From assembly GCA_930972465.1 (NCBI GenBank), contig CAKNHF010000011.1, positions 1 to 64,000 on the forward strand: a stretch of DNA of 64,000 nt, read 5' to 3'. The position numbers were made by a program, and so were the translations under genes. The notes beneath the pieces are model-generated. The model searched no databases. It had not been told where the DNA came from and saw only the letters and a program-made list of their open reading frames with translations. Source of the stretch: an uncultured Lachnospiraceae bacterium. Lineage in GTDB: Bacteria > Bacillota > Clostridia > Lachnospirales > Lachnospiraceae. Positions within the stretch are counted from its first letter, which is position 1; the number at the start of each line of letters is the position of its first letter. This document shows, piece after piece, positions 52,482 through 61,523 of the stretch.

Positions 52482-55400
52482 CTATTTATCAAGCTCATCT
52501 TCCAGAAGATCAACTGACACGAGAGTAGATACTCCCTTTTCCTGCATTGTGATTCCATACAGTCTGTCAGCTGCAGCCATTGTACCCCGTCTGTGTGTTA
52601 TAACGATGAACTGTGTATTCTCTGTCAGCTTATGGAGATACTGTGCAAATCTGGATACGTTGTTGTCGTCCAGCGCCGCTTCGATCTCATCCAGCAGACA
52701 GAACGGCGAAGGCTTCAGATTCTGTATGGCAAAGAGCAGTGCGATTGCTGTCAGTGCCTTTTCACCTCCGGAAAGCTGCATCATATTCTGAAGTTTTTTG
52801 CCCGGAGGCTGTGCTATGATCCGTATTCCCGCTTCCAGAATATCTTCATCCTCCATCAGCTCCAGAGTTCCCTTTCCTCCTCCGAAAAGCTGTCTGAATA
52901 CGAGATTAAATTCTGAGGCAATGCGCGCAAACTGTTCGGTAAACTGTTTTCTCATGGCGGTATCCAGCTCTTCTATTATCTGAACAAGAGAAGCTTCAGC
53001 CTCCACCAGATCATCATGCTGCCCTTTCAGGAAAGTATATCTCTCGGATACATTTTTAAAATCCTCAATCGCATTGACATTGACCGTTCCCAGTTTGCGG
53101 ATCTCATTTCTCAGTGTCTGAATCTGGCGCTTCATGAAAGCCAGATCGGTAAGATTCGGATCCCGAAGCTCCATGGCACGGTTGTAGGTGAGTTCATATT
53201 CCTCCCACATATAATTTATCTGCTTTTCCGAAGCTTCTTCATAAGATTCCTTCTGGCTGTTCAGACGGAAACATTCCTTATCCAGTGCCGCAATATGCTT
53301 TGAGAGGTCTTCTCTTTTCTGTAAAAAATCTTTATGCTTTCTGTTGAGCTCATCCCTCTGTACAGTCTTTGTCCTGATCTCCTGATTGATCTCTTCAAAA
53401 AGTTCTTTCGAGTCTTCGATCGTCTTTTTGAGCTCATCTATCTTTTCTTCCTTCTCCCTGATTTCCTGAGACGCATTTCCTTTGCCCGCGTCCAGCTGAG
53501 CAAGCTCCTCTTCAAACTTCTCCAGTTCCTCTTCAATTCGTTCGACATTCTCGCGTATGAACATGCTCTGCTGCTCCATCCCGGCAAGTGAAAGATGGAC
53601 TTCCTCCGAAAGTCTGAGCTGTACTGCTTCTTCTTCCTTTTCTCTGTCAAGTTCTTTCTGAAGCCCGTCTATCTTCTCATTCAGCTCTTTTTCCAGGTTC
53701 TCGGAAGTCTCAAGTTCTGTCTGAATCGAATCCTCATTGTCCGCAATCTCCTTGAGCTGTTCCGCCAGGCCTTCCTGTTCCCGGACGTAAGCTTCACATC
53801 TCTGTCTGGCTTCCAGCTGCCGGATCTGTGTCTGTTCCACATTCATCTTTGCGGTATTTTCACGGACCGATGCGTTTCTCAGATCCCTCTGGATCTGATC
53901 AATGATATTATAACAGTGAGCTCGTCTTTCCTTCACTTCGCTGACGGTGCGTTCCATCTCATCCATGTCCTGTTTCAGCATGGAAACCGTCTTCTCAAAC
54001 TCTTCGATCTCTCTTCGCCTGCTCAGAAGATTACTGGAATTCTTAAAAGCGCCGCCGGTCATGGAACCGCCGGGATTGATCAGTTCCCCCTCCAGAGTTA
54101 CCAGTCGGAGTGTCTGACGGTATTTTCTTGCTATGGCGATTCCGTGATCGATATGGTCCACGACAATGGTTCTCCCCAGGAGATGATCCGCCAGTCCGTC
54201 AAACTTCTTCTCCACATGGACAAGTGTATTCGCCAGTCCGATCACTCCCGGCTCTCTTAGCGCTTCGGCATTTCGTATCCCTCCGCTTCCCCGCATACTT
54301 GTAAGCGGCAGGAATGTAGCTCTTCCGAACCGGTTCTTTTTGAGAAATGCGATCATCCGCTTGGCCGTCTCTTCGTTGTCCGTCACAATGTTCTGGATAC
54401 TCCCTCCGAGGGCGGTCTCAATCGCAATCTCATATTCCTTATCCACCTTGATGATATCCGCCACAACTCCGATCAGCCCGGGCTCGCGCTCTTTATTTGA
54501 CATGACTTTCCGGATACTGTTTCCGTATCCGTCATATCGCTCTGTAATATTCTTTAAGGACTCCAGACGTGAAGATTCCCTGTGATAGGCTGTCTGTCCT
54601 ATCCTCAGCTTTTCCTGTTTTTCATTCAGTTCCTTCTGAAGTTTTGCGATCTCGGCTTCATTTTCCGCTGTCTGACGGTTAAACTTTTCAATCTCCTGCC
54701 GGATCGCGGTCAGTTCCTCTTCATATTGGTTCAGACTGTCATTCTGCTTTTCCGCCTCTGATGAAATCTCAAGAATATTTCTGGCAAGGACAGCTTTCCT
54801 CGCCGCGATCTGTTCTCTGGTCGTGTCGTAATGCTGTATCTTTGCTTTTGTGGACGCACGGCTGCCAAGGATATTCATGATTTCCTGCTTCATTTCCTCA
54901 ATGGCAGATGTATGTCCGGCAATCTCTGTCTGTATCTGAATCAGTCTCTCTTTGGCTTCCTCGTCCTGCTGAGACACATCTTTCAGTTTCTCAGCCACTT
55001 CCTCCTGTTCTTTCTGAAGCGCTGTCCGCTGTTCCTGCCTTGCTGCCACCTCTGCATGGATCGCATTCAGCCGGTTATCATAATGTTCGTCATTCATCCG
55101 GGCCGTATTGATCTGCTCCTTCAGAACATTGATCTGTCCCTCCAGCTGCTGCTTCAGAAGATTTGTCTCATTGAGCTGATTTTTTGCCTTCTCTATAGCA
55201 TGATCGATGTCTTCTACCTCTTCTTCGATCGCCTCATATTCACTTTTCATCTGCTCATAGCGGTTGCCGGACTCCTCCATTTCAGAAGAGGCGATCTCGT
55301 ATTTTTCCCCCACATCACGGATCCGCTCCCTCAGCCTTTCTTCCTCGAGGAGAAACATGTTGATATCATATGTCTTCAGTTCTTCTTTTCTCTTCAGATA

Positions 55401-56042
55401 TTCTCTTGCGGTCTCCGACTGTTTCTCCAGAGGCCCCAGCTGCTTTTCCAGCTCTTTCAGTATGTCATTGACACGGGTCAGATTCATCCTCTCTTCTTCC
55501 AGCTTTTTCAGAGAAAGGTTCTTTCTGCGCTTAAATTTCACGATTCCGGCCGCCTCGTCGAAAAGCTCTCTTTTCTCCTCCGGCTTTCCGCTTAGGATCC
55601 TGTCAATCTGCCCCTGCCCGATAATGGAATAACCTTCCTTGCCGATTCCCGTATCATAGAACATTTCATTGATATCTTTAAGACGGCACGCAGCGCCGTT
55701 AATCAGATACTCACTTTCTCCGGAACGGTACAGCTTTCTCGTCACGGTCACTTCCTGATACTCCACCGGAAGCTTATGATCCGAATTATCCAGTGTAATC
55801 GCCACAGAAGCATAGCTCAATGGCTTCCTGTTTTCTGTCCCGGAAAAAATCACATCCTGCATGCTTCCGCCGCGCAGCTGTTTCACTCTCTGTTCTCCCA
55901 GAACCCACCTTACTGCATCCGCCACGTTGCTCTTTCCGCTTCCGTTCGGACCTACAATCCCCGTTATTCCATTGTGAAAGTCAAATTTTATCTTGTTTGC
56001 AAAAGATTTGAATCCCTGCACCTCTATGCTTTTTAAATACAT
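52482..56042 (-). CDS. smc: chromosome segregation ATPase Smc
   Basis: Structural-maintenance-of-chromosomes protein, 1186 residues. Walker A GPNGSGKSN at 31-39 and ADAVRWVLGEQ follow a standard N-terminus (MYLKSIEVQGFKSF). Two long coiled-coil arms (about 170-500 and 670-1000) surround the hinge, which includes YGNSIRKVM and LVTLEGELINPGGSMTGGA. The C-terminal head has the signature LSGGEKALTA starting at 1090 and Walker B CLLDEIEAALDD near 1115-1126. It loads with ScpAB, not encoded here, to organise replicated chromosomes. It lies 12 bp after rnc in the conserved rnc-smc-ftsY order. Confidence 0.98.
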   Translation of the reverse strand: MYLKSIEVQGFKSFANKIKFDFHNGITGIVGPNGSGKSNVADAVRWVLGEQRVKQLRGGSMQDVIFSGTENRKPLSYASVAITLDNSDHKLPVEYQEVTVTRKLYRSGESEYLINGAACRLKDINEMFYDTGIGKEGYSIIGQGQIDRILSGKPEEKRELFDEAAGIVKFKRRKNLSLKKLEEERMNLTRVNDILKELEKQLGPLEKQSETAREYLKRKEELKTYDINMFLLEEERLRERIRDVGEKYEIASSEMEESGNRYEQMKSEYEAIEEEVEDIDHAIEKAKNQLNETNLLKQQLEGQINVLKEQINTARMNDEHYDNRLNAIHAEVAARQEQRTALQKEQEEVAEKLKDVSQQDEEAKERLIQIQTEIAGHTSAIEEMKQEIMNILGSRASTKAKIQHYDTTREQIAARKAVLARNILEISSEAEKQNDSLNQYEEELTAIRQEIEKFNRQTAENEAEIAKLQKELNEKQEKLRIGQTAYHRESSRLESLKNITERYDGYGNSIRKVMSNKEREPGLIGVVADIIKVDKEYEIAIETALGGSIQNIVTDNEETAKRMIAFLKKNRFGRATFLPLTSMRGSGGIRNAEALREPGVIGLANTLVHVEKKFDGLADHLLGRTIVVDHIDHGIAIARKYRQTLRLVTLEGELINPGGSMTGGAFKNSSNLLSRRREIEEFEKTVSMLKQDMDEMERTVSEVKERRAHCYNIIDQIQRDLRNASVRENTAKMNVEQTQIRQLEARQRCEAYVREQEGLAEQLKEIADNEDSIQTELETSENLEKELNEKIDGLQKELDREKEEEAVQLRLSEEVHLSLAGMEQQSMFIRENVERIEEELEKFEEELAQLDAGKGNASQEIREKEEKIDELKKTIEDSKELFEEINQEIRTKTVQRDELNRKHKDFLQKREDLSKHIAALDKECFRLNSQKESYEEASEKQINYMWEEYELTYNRAMELRDPNLTDLAFMKRQIQTLRNEIRKLGTVNVNAIEDFKNVSERYTFLKGQHDDLVEAEASLVQIIEELDTAMRKQFTEQFARIASEFNLVFRQLFGGGKGTLELMEDEDILEAGIRIIAQPPGKKLQNMMQLSGGEKALTAIALLFAIQNLKPSPFCLLDEIEAALDDNNVSRFAQYLHKLTENTQFIVITHRRGTMAAADRLYGITMQEKGVSTLVSVDLLEDELDK

Positions 56043-56054
56043 ACGGTCCCCACT

Positions 56055-56741
56055 TTACTTATGCTCCCGGAGCTTCAGTATCGCCTCATAAGCCGCCTGC
56101 TGCTCCGCAGCTTTTTTTGTCCTTCCCTTGCCCGATCCGAAACTCACGCCTCCGATCAGCGCTTCCACATAGAACGACTTGTTATGGTCAGGCCCCTCTT
56201 CCCTGACAAGATGATAGGAAATCTCCCTTTTTTCTGCCTGCACGATTTCCTGCAAGATAGTTTTACTATCATAAAAGAGCTTCTTATCTTCCAGATCTGT
56301 CAATATAAAACGATGAATAAACTCTTTTGCATTAGTAAAACCACCGTCCAGATAAATTGCCCCGATCAGGGCCTCCATTGCATCCGATGTGATCGAATCT
56401 CTGTTTCTCCCTCCTGTAGCCTCTTCTCCTTTTCCCAGAAGCAGATATTTGCCGAGTTCAATATCCCGGGCGCACTGCGCAAGAGAAGGCTCGCATACCA
56501 TGCTGGCCCGGGTCTTGGTGAGTTCTCCTTCCGATACTTTGGGGGACTCCCTGAAAAGATATTCGCTCGAAACCAGCTCAAGCACCGCATCTCCGAGAAA
56601 TTCAAGTCTTTCATTGCATTTATATTTTTCCAGATGCCTTTCATTCGTATAGGAACTGTGCATCATCGCTCTTTTAAGAAGGGAAAAATCCCGGAAAGTA
56701 TATCCGATCTTCTCCTCCAGTTCTCTGAATCTGTTATCCAT
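56055..56741 (-). CDS. rnc: ribonuclease III
   Basis: Cleaves double-stranded RNA in rRNA and mRNA maturation. The 228-residue protein has the catalytic signature ERLEFLGDAVLEL (44-56), a second acidic site in SDAMEALIGAIYLDGG, and a C-terminal dsRNA-binding domain (ISYHLVREEGPDHNKSFYVEALIGG, GRTKKAAEQQAAYEAI). A large stem-loop in its leader (56773-56819) is a candidate self-cleavage site. Follows acpP after a terminator. Confidence 0.97.
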   Translation of the reverse strand: MDNRFRELEEKIGYTFRDFSLLKRAMMHSSYTNERHLEKYKCNERLEFLGDAVLELVSSEYLFRESPKVSEGELTKTRASMVCEPSLAQCARDIELGKYLLLGKGEEATGGRNRDSITSDAMEALIGAIYLDGGFTNAKEFIHRFILTDLEDKKLFYDSKTILQEIVQAEKREISYHLVREEGPDHNKSFYVEALIGGVSFGSGKGRTKKAAEQQAAYEAILKLREHK

Positions 56742-56772
56742 ACCTCAACGCTCTTTCCATAAATTTAAGAAT

Positions 56773-56819
56773 GCCTCTGGCGAAACTGCAGGGCGTATGC
56801 GCGCAGTTATGCCCGAGGC
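56773..56819 (-). promoter_or_regulatory. 47-nt stem-loop in the rnc leader
   Basis: Nested pairing: GCCTC-T-GGC (56773-56781) with GCC-C-GAGGC (56811-56819), one mismatch; AACTGC (56784-56789) with GCAGTT (56803-56808); and a small GCG/CGC cap inside. Around 17 base pairs in total with no T tract, 32 nt before the rnc ATG. Resembles an RNase III processing structure more than a terminator. Confidence 0.6.
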
Positions 56820-56830
56820 TATATATGGAA

Positions 56831-56860
56831 AATGAAAAAGCCCGCAGGGGCTTTTTCATT
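56831..56860 (-). terminator. terminator of acpP
   Basis: Perfect 13-bp stem AATGAAAAAGCCC (56831-56843) with GGGCTTTTTCATT (56848-56860) and a 4-nt loop, starting 8 bp after the acpP stop codon. T residues in and after the second arm. Confidence 0.85.
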
Positions 56861-56868
56861 TTCTCCTA

Positions 56869-57099
56869 TTATTCTACAGCCTTCTTTATCTGATCGACCG
56901 CATCCTGTACTGTCACAATCTTCTCTGCCTCGTCATTGTCGATCTCAATATCAAACTCTTCCTCAATCCCCATGATGATCTGGAAGATATCCAGAGAATC
57001 CGCTCCGAGGTCATCGACAAAAGTCGTCTCCGGCTTAATTTCTTCTTTCTGAACATTCAACACATCCGCGATAATGTCCTGCAGTTTTTCAAATTCCAT
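56869..57099 (-). CDS. acpP: acyl carrier protein
   Basis: Carries growing fatty acids on a phosphopantetheine arm. The 76-residue acidic protein has the modification site DDLGADSLD with Ser35, and the recognition helix after it (IFQIIMGIEEEFDIEIDNDEAEKI). AGGAGGAG precedes the ATG. It lies 11 bp after plsX, which uses acyl-ACP as substrate. Confidence 0.97.
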   Translation of the reverse strand: MEFEKLQDIIADVLNVQKEEIKPETTFVDDLGADSLDIFQIIMGIEEEFDIEIDNDEAEKIVTVQDAVDQIKKAVE

Positions 57100-57110
57100 T
57101 TTTACTCCTC

Positions 57111-58145
57111 CTACTCACTCTTTTTCTTGCTTTCTTCCTGCGCCGCCTGAATCGCTGCCTTTATCTTTTTGTTTATCTCCTGCTCTTTGAATGTGACGCA
57201 TTGAATAATTGAATTGCATACTTCCACGGAAGTAGAACTTCCGTGTGTCTTCACGACCAGACCATTCAGACCGAGAAGCGGTGCGCCGCCATATTCGCTC
57301 GCGTCAAAATCCTTCATGGTGGCTTTCAGCGCCGGCTTCACAAGCAGAGCTCCGATCTTGCTGCGCAGACTCGACATCATTCCGCTCTTTACCTTTTTCA
57401 GGAGTGCACCGCCGACACCTTCGTACAGCTTAAGGATCACATTCCCGACGAACGCCTCGCAGACAATAACATCTGCAGCGCCGTATGGAATATCTCTGGC
57501 CTCAACGCTGCCGATAAAGTTAATGTCACTGCAGGCTTTGAGAAGAGGGAACGTTTCCTTTACAAGGGCATTTCCTTTCTCCTCCTCAGCACCGATGTTG
57601 ACGATACCGACAGTCGGATTTTTCTTTCCCATGACACTCTCCATATAAATCGATCCCATCTTTGCAAATTGTACAAGATGAGATGGTCTGGCATCTACAT
57701 TTGCCCCGCAGTCAATCAGGAGCGACACTCCTTTCAGTGTCGGAAGAAGCGGTGCAAGCGGCGGTCTTTCCACTCCCTTGATCCTTCCAACCAGAACCTG
57801 TCCTCCTACAAGGACTGCACCGGTGCTTCCTGCAGACACAAACGCATCCGCTTCGCCGTTTTTCACCATCTTCATGGCAACTACAATGGAAGAATCCTTC
57901 TTTCCCCGTATGGCCTTCACCGGCGGTTCTGCAGTCTCAATAACCTCTGTTGCGTTCACAATCTCTATCTGATCATCCGGATAGGTGTATCCGGACAGTT
58001 CCTTCTTCAGCCTGTCCTCCTGTCCGGTCAGCAGGATCTTGATATCCTTCCTGCGCTGAACAGCTTCCACGGCACCCTTTACGATCTCTCCGGGAGCATT
58101 GTCTCCTCCCATTGCGTCAAGAGCAACCCTCGTAATATCAGACAT
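57111..58145 (-). CDS. plsX: phosphate acyltransferase PlsX
   Basis: Converts acyl-ACP to acyl phosphate, which PlsY then uses. The 344-residue protein begins ITRVALDAMGGDNAPGEIVKGA, the family hallmark, and contains VSAGSTGAVLVGG, NIGAEEEKGN and GGAPLLGLNGLVVKTHGSS near the end. AGGAGG 7-8 nt before the ATG at 58145 fixes the start. No FapR operator could be seen. Own promoter upstream, separated from rpmF by a terminator. Confidence 0.97.
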   Translation of the reverse strand: MSDITRVALDAMGGDNAPGEIVKGAVEAVQRRKDIKILLTGQEDRLKKELSGYTYPDDQIEIVNATEVIETAEPPVKAIRGKKDSSIVVAMKMVKNGEADAFVSAGSTGAVLVGGQVLVGRIKGVERPPLAPLLPTLKGVSLLIDCGANVDARPSHLVQFAKMGSIYMESVMGKKNPTVGIVNIGAEEEKGNALVKETFPLLKACSDINFIGSVEARDIPYGAADVIVCEAFVGNVILKLYEGVGGALLKKVKSGMMSSLRSKIGALLVKPALKATMKDFDASEYGGAPLLGLNGLVVKTHGSSTSVEVCNSIIQCVTFKEQEINKKIKAAIQAAQEESKKKSE

Positions 58146-58173
58146 ATCTCTTCCTCCTAACACTACTGAAATA

Positions 58174-58202
58174 ATTCTACTGGAAATCTCTATAAAAATC
58201 AA
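58174..58202 (-). promoter_or_regulatory. promoter of plsX-acpP
   Basis: TTGATT (58197-58202), 17-bp spacer, TAGAAT (58174-58179) on the minus strand, just after the rpmF terminator. Confidence 0.6.
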
Positions 58203-58203
58203 C

Positions 58204-58237
58204 AAAAAAAGGCGTAAAACACAAAGTTTTTACGCCC
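58204..58237 (-). terminator. terminator of yceD-rpmF
   Basis: GGCGTAAAA (58211-58219) pairs with TTTTACGCC (58228-58236); on the minus strand the stem is followed by seven T residues. It lies 20 bp after the rpmF stop. Confidence 0.85.
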
Positions 58238-58255
58238 TTCTTCATCACCCGAAAA

Positions 58256-58435
58256 TCAGTCAACGGAAATGATTTCACGCTTATTGTATGCTCCGCATGC
58301 CTTGCATACACGGTGCGGCATCATAAGCTCTCCGCACTTGCTGCATTTTACCAGATTCGGAGCACTCATCTTCCAGTTGGCTCTTCTCTTATCTCTTCTT
58401 GCTTTTGAAGATTTATTCTTTGGACAGATTGACAT
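58256..58435 (-). CDS. rpmF: 50S ribosomal protein L32
   Basis: A 59-residue ribosomal protein translated by eye: MSICPKNKSSKARRDKRR at the N-terminus, a zinc ribbon with Cys31, Cys34, Cys44 and Cys47 (CSKCGE and CKACG), and the end REIISVD. The cysteine-containing version is the zinc-binding paralog type. AGGAGGTG 6 nt before the ATG is a very strong ribosome-binding site. It lies 3 bp after the YceD-like gene, the conserved yceD-rpmF pair. It is short and easily missed. Confidence 0.96.
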   Translation of the reverse strand: MSICPKNKSSKARRDKRRANWKMSAPNLVKCSKCGELMMPHRVCKACGAYNKREIISVD

Positions 58436-58438
58436 AGG

Positions 58439-58966
58439 TTACACCTCCTTAAAATTCTTAAATAAGTCACGGACAACTGACATTCTCGGATCAAGTCCCG
58501 GATCTTCGCAGTCACAGGACCCCGTATTCAGATTCCGGCCACACACTTTACACAATCCTCTGCAGTCTTCTCTGCACAGTACTTTTGTTGGCCAGACCGA
58601 CAAAATCTCATTAAAGAGCAATTTGTCCACGTCAAGATGATATCCGTCAATAAAGTTTGATTCATCCAGCTCCTCTGTCAGTTCTGCGTCGGAGAGGCCT
58701 ACGTCCACATGCTTCGTAATGTCTAGCACAAACTCCCGCCTGACATCCTCCAGGCATCTGTCACACGGAATGACAGCGGTCAGCCTGGTCTCCGCCTTGA
58801 TGAGCAGTTCTTTTCCCCTTATATGCTCCACACTCACATGAACCGGCTCCTTGCTGACAATGGGGTAGGTTCCGGATTTCATCCGGATCTCTTCCATCTC
58901 CAGCCGCACAGTCTCCTCAACCGTCTTATGCTGGTCTGACAAAACGTCTGATAGGTTAATCAACAT
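58439..58966 (-). CDS. yceD: YceD family protein (DUF177), 23S rRNA accumulation protein
   Basis: A 175-residue DUF177 protein; E. coli YceD is linked to 23S rRNA accumulation. The zinc-ribbon-like CDRCLEDVRREF segment (near 94) and LCREDCRGLCKVCGRNLN plus CDCEDPGLDPRMSVVRDL at the end are typical. It begins MLINLSDVL with AGGAG about 13 nt upstream. First gene in the yceD-rpmF unit, with a consensus promoter. Confidence 0.93.
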   Translation of the reverse strand: MLINLSDVLSDQHKTVEETVRLEMEEIRMKSGTYPIVSKEPVHVSVEHIRGKELLIKAETRLTAVIPCDRCLEDVRREFVLDITKHVDVGLSDAELTEELDESNFIDGYHLDVDKLLFNEILSVWPTKVLCREDCRGLCKVCGRNLNTGSCDCEDPGLDPRMSVVRDLFKNFKEV

Positions 58967-58995
58967 AGTCTCATACTCCTATTCACACCTAAATC

Positions 58996-59023
58996 ATTAT
59001 ATCATGTAATATCAGTTTGTCAA
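58996..59023 (-). promoter_or_regulatory. promoter of yceD-rpmF
   Basis: Consensus TTGACA (59018-59023) and TATAAT (58996-59001) on the minus strand with a 16-bp spacer. Confidence 0.8.
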
Positions 59024-59037
59024 CCATAAAATCCAGG

Positions 59038-59060
59038 ATCCGGCGCATTCTGTTCCGGAT
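59038..59060 (-). terminator. weak terminator after ackA
   Basis: ATCCGG (59038-59043) and CCGGAT (59055-59060) form a 6-bp stem, 14 bp after the ackA stop, with a modest T-rich tail on the minus strand. Confidence 0.5.
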
Positions 59061-59073
59061 AGCTCTGCCGCCT

Positions 59074-60270
59074 CTATTTTACAAGCGCAAGTGTCTCTCT
59101 TGCGATGGCAAGCTCCTCATTTGTCGGGATAACAAAAACTCTTACTTTTGAATCCGGCTTGGATATCTCTTCCTGTCTTCCGCGAAGCCCTGTATTCTTT
59201 TCCTTGTCGAATTTCACGCCGAGATAATCCAGATAACTGCAAACCTGCTCTCTTACATAATCGTCGTTTTCACCGATTCCTGCAGTAAATACGATGTCAT
59301 CCACTCCGTTCATTGCTGCAGCGTATGATCCGATATATTTTGCTACTCTGTAGGAGAATACATCCATTGCAATCTTCGCTTTCTTGTTGCCGCTGTTCAT
59401 GGCATCCGTAAGATCCCTGAAATCGCTGGAGAGATCTCCTGACAACCCGTATACACCGGATTTCTTGTTAAGCACATTCATGACTCCCGCAATATCCAGA
59501 TTCTCTTTCTGTGCAATATACTCCATGATCGCCGGATCAATATCTCCGGAACGTGTTCCCATCACCAGTCCTTCAAGCGGTGTCAGTCCCATGGAAGTAT
59601 CAACAGATTTTCCGTTCAGCACAGCAGTAACGCTGGATCCGTTGCCCAGATGGCATACGATTGTCTTAAGATCCTCATACGGTCTTCCCATGACCTCAGC
59701 CGCTTTTTTGGATACATAGCTGTGGCTTGTGCCGTGGAAGCCATATCTTCTTACTTTGTATTTCTCATAATATTCATACGGCAGACCGTACATATATGCC
59801 TTTTCCGGCATTGTCTGATGGAATGCAGTATCAAATACAGCCACCATCGGAGTTCCCGGCATCAGCTTCTGGCATGCCTCGATTCCGATCAGATTCGCAG
59901 GATTGTGAAGAGGCGCCAGCTCATTGCACTCTTCGATCGCTTTCTTTACATCGTCGTCGATCACAACTGAGGAAGCGAATTTTTCTCCGCCGTGTACCAC
60001 GCGGTGGCCTACGGCTCCGATCTCATCCAGGCTCTTCACAACACCTGTCTCAGCGTTTGTAAGAGCGTCGATCACGTACTGAATCGCCTCAGTATGTGTC
60101 GGCATGGGCTTGTCCGTCTTCTCCTTCTCTCCGCCGGCCGGCTGATATGTGAGACGTCCGTCAATTCCGATTCTCTCGCAGAGTCCCTTTGCCAGCACAT
60201 CCTCTGTCTCAGCATTGATAAGCTGGAACTTCAGAGAAGAGCTTCCACAGTTAATAACTAATACATTCAT
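59074..60270 (-). CDS. ackA: acetate kinase
   Basis: Transfers phosphate from acetyl phosphate to ADP, giving acetate and ATP. The 398-residue protein has the first signature [17 protein letters not shown], the second [31 protein letters not shown], and late ATP-site [12 protein letters not shown]. Follows pta by about 95 bp in the same operon, the main energy-conserving route of fermentative acetate formation. Confidence 0.98.
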   Translation of the reverse strand: MNVLVINCGSSSLKFQLINAETEDVLAKGLCERIGIDGRLTYQPAGGEKEKTDKPMPTHTEAIQYVIDALTNAETGVVKSLDEIGAVGHRVVHGGEKFASSVVIDDDVKKAIEECNELAPLHNPANLIGIEACQKLMPGTPMVAVFDTAFHQTMPEKAYMYGLPYEYYEKYKVRRYGFHGTSHSYVSKKAAEVMGRPYEDLKTIVCHLGNGSSVTAVLNGKSVDTSMGLTPLEGLVMGTRSGDIDPAIMEYIAQKENLDIAGVMNVLNKKSGVYGLSGDLSSDFRDLTDAMNSGNKKAKIAMDVFSYRVAKYIGSYAAAMNGVDDIVFTAGIGENDDYVREQVCSYLDYLGVKFDKEKNTGLRGRQEEISKPDSKVRVFVIPTNEELAIARETLALVK

Positions 60271-60365
60271 TTTCTTTCCTCCCGAATCACTTGAATCTTA
60301 TATCCGGGCAGGGAATCTTTTTCCCCGCCTGCTTCCCTCTCTCTTTGCCGCAGCGCCCGCAGACT

Positions 60366-61361
60366 TTACTGCGCCTGTGCCTGTACGGACGTGATCGCCA
60401 CAACGCCGACGATATCTTCTGCGCTGCATCCGCGGGACAGATCGTTAACCGGAGCTGCAATTCCCTGTGTAAGCGGTCCGTAAGCCTCTGCCTTGCCAAG
60501 TCTCTGCACAAGCTTGTAACCGATATTTCCGGCATCAAGATCCGGGAAAATAAGAACATTGGCGTGTCCTGCCACTTTACTTCCCGGTGCTTTGGATGCT
60601 CCGACTTCCGGAACAATCGCCGCGTCAAGCTGAAGCTCTCCGTCCAGCTGAAGATCCGGCGCCATCTCCTGCGCAAGCTTTGTCGCCTCTACAACCTTGT
60701 CCACATCCGGATGTTTTGCACTTCCCTTGGTGGAATGAGAAAGCATGGCAACAATCGGCTCTTTTCCTGTCAGAGTGCGGAAGGACTCTGCTGAGGAAAT
60801 CGCGATATTTGCAAGTTTCTCCGGATCCGGATTCTGCTCCAGTCCCGCGTCTCCGAAGATAAACGTTCCGTCTGCTCCCATATCGCAGTCCGGAACAACC
60901 ATCAGGAAGAATGCAGATACCAGTTTTGTTCCCGGTTTTGTCTTCAGGATCTGAAGACAGGGACGAAGCGTGTCCGCTGTAGAGTGGCATGCACCGGATA
61001 CCATACCGTCAGCATCCCCCATCTTTACCATCATAACACCGTAGTACAGGTAGTTATTCAGAAGAAGCTCTCTTGCTTTCTCCTCGGTCATGCCCTTCTT
61101 TTCTCTTAACTCTACAAGTTTCGCGATATAGCTCTCTGTTTTCTCGTTTGTTGCAGGATCAACGATCGCAGCACCTGTGATATCATATGTACCTTTGTTT
61201 TTCTCGATATCTTCCTTGCTTCCGATCAGAATCAGATCGGCAATCCCTTCCTTCAGGACAGTCTCCGCAGCCTTATAGGTTCTTTCGTCCTCTGTCTCAG
61301 GAAGAACGATCGTCTTTTTATCCGCCTTTGCTCTTGCCTTGATTTCATCAATAAATCCCAT
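60366..61361 (-). CDS. pta: phosphate acetyltransferase
   Basis: Converts acetyl-CoA and phosphate to acetyl phosphate. The 331-residue protein is the short single-domain form. It shows VLPETEDERTYKAAETVLKEG, KMGDADGMVSGACHSTADTLRP, MLSHSTKGSAKHPD and FPDLDAGNIGYKLVQRLGKAEAYGPLTQG. Promoter and leader upstream in the mgtE-pta gap; ackA follows. Confidence 0.97.
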   Translation of the reverse strand: MGFIDEIKARAKADKKTIVLPETEDERTYKAAETVLKEGIADLILIGSKEDIEKNKGTYDITGAAIVDPATNEKTESYIAKLVELREKKGMTEEKARELLLNNYLYYGVMMVKMGDADGMVSGACHSTADTLRPCLQILKTKPGTKLVSAFFLMVVPDCDMGADGTFIFGDAGLEQNPDPEKLANIAISSAESFRTLTGKEPIVAMLSHSTKGSAKHPDVDKVVEATKLAQEMAPDLQLDGELQLDAAIVPEVGASKAPGSKVAGHANVLIFPDLDAGNIGYKLVQRLGKAEAYGPLTQGIAAPVNDLSRGCSAEDIVGVVAITSVQAQAQ

Positions 61362-61401
61362 GATTGACTAATCCACCTTTCATTTTTTATCACCATGTTT
61401 T

Positions 61402-61430
61402 ATTATAACGCAAAGGTTTTTTGTATACAA
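61402..61430 (-). promoter_or_regulatory. promoter of pta-ackA
   Basis: TTGTAT (61425-61430), 17-bp spacer, TATAAT (61402-61407) on the minus strand. The rest of the 160-bp gap to mgtE is A/T-rich without other features. Confidence 0.7.
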
Positions 61431-61523
61431 GAGAAATCCATGTGCATTTTCAAATACAATCGTTTAAATTTGCCCGTTTTTTTCTATGATTGTCACAAAA
61501 ATAACGATCTTTTCACATTTATT

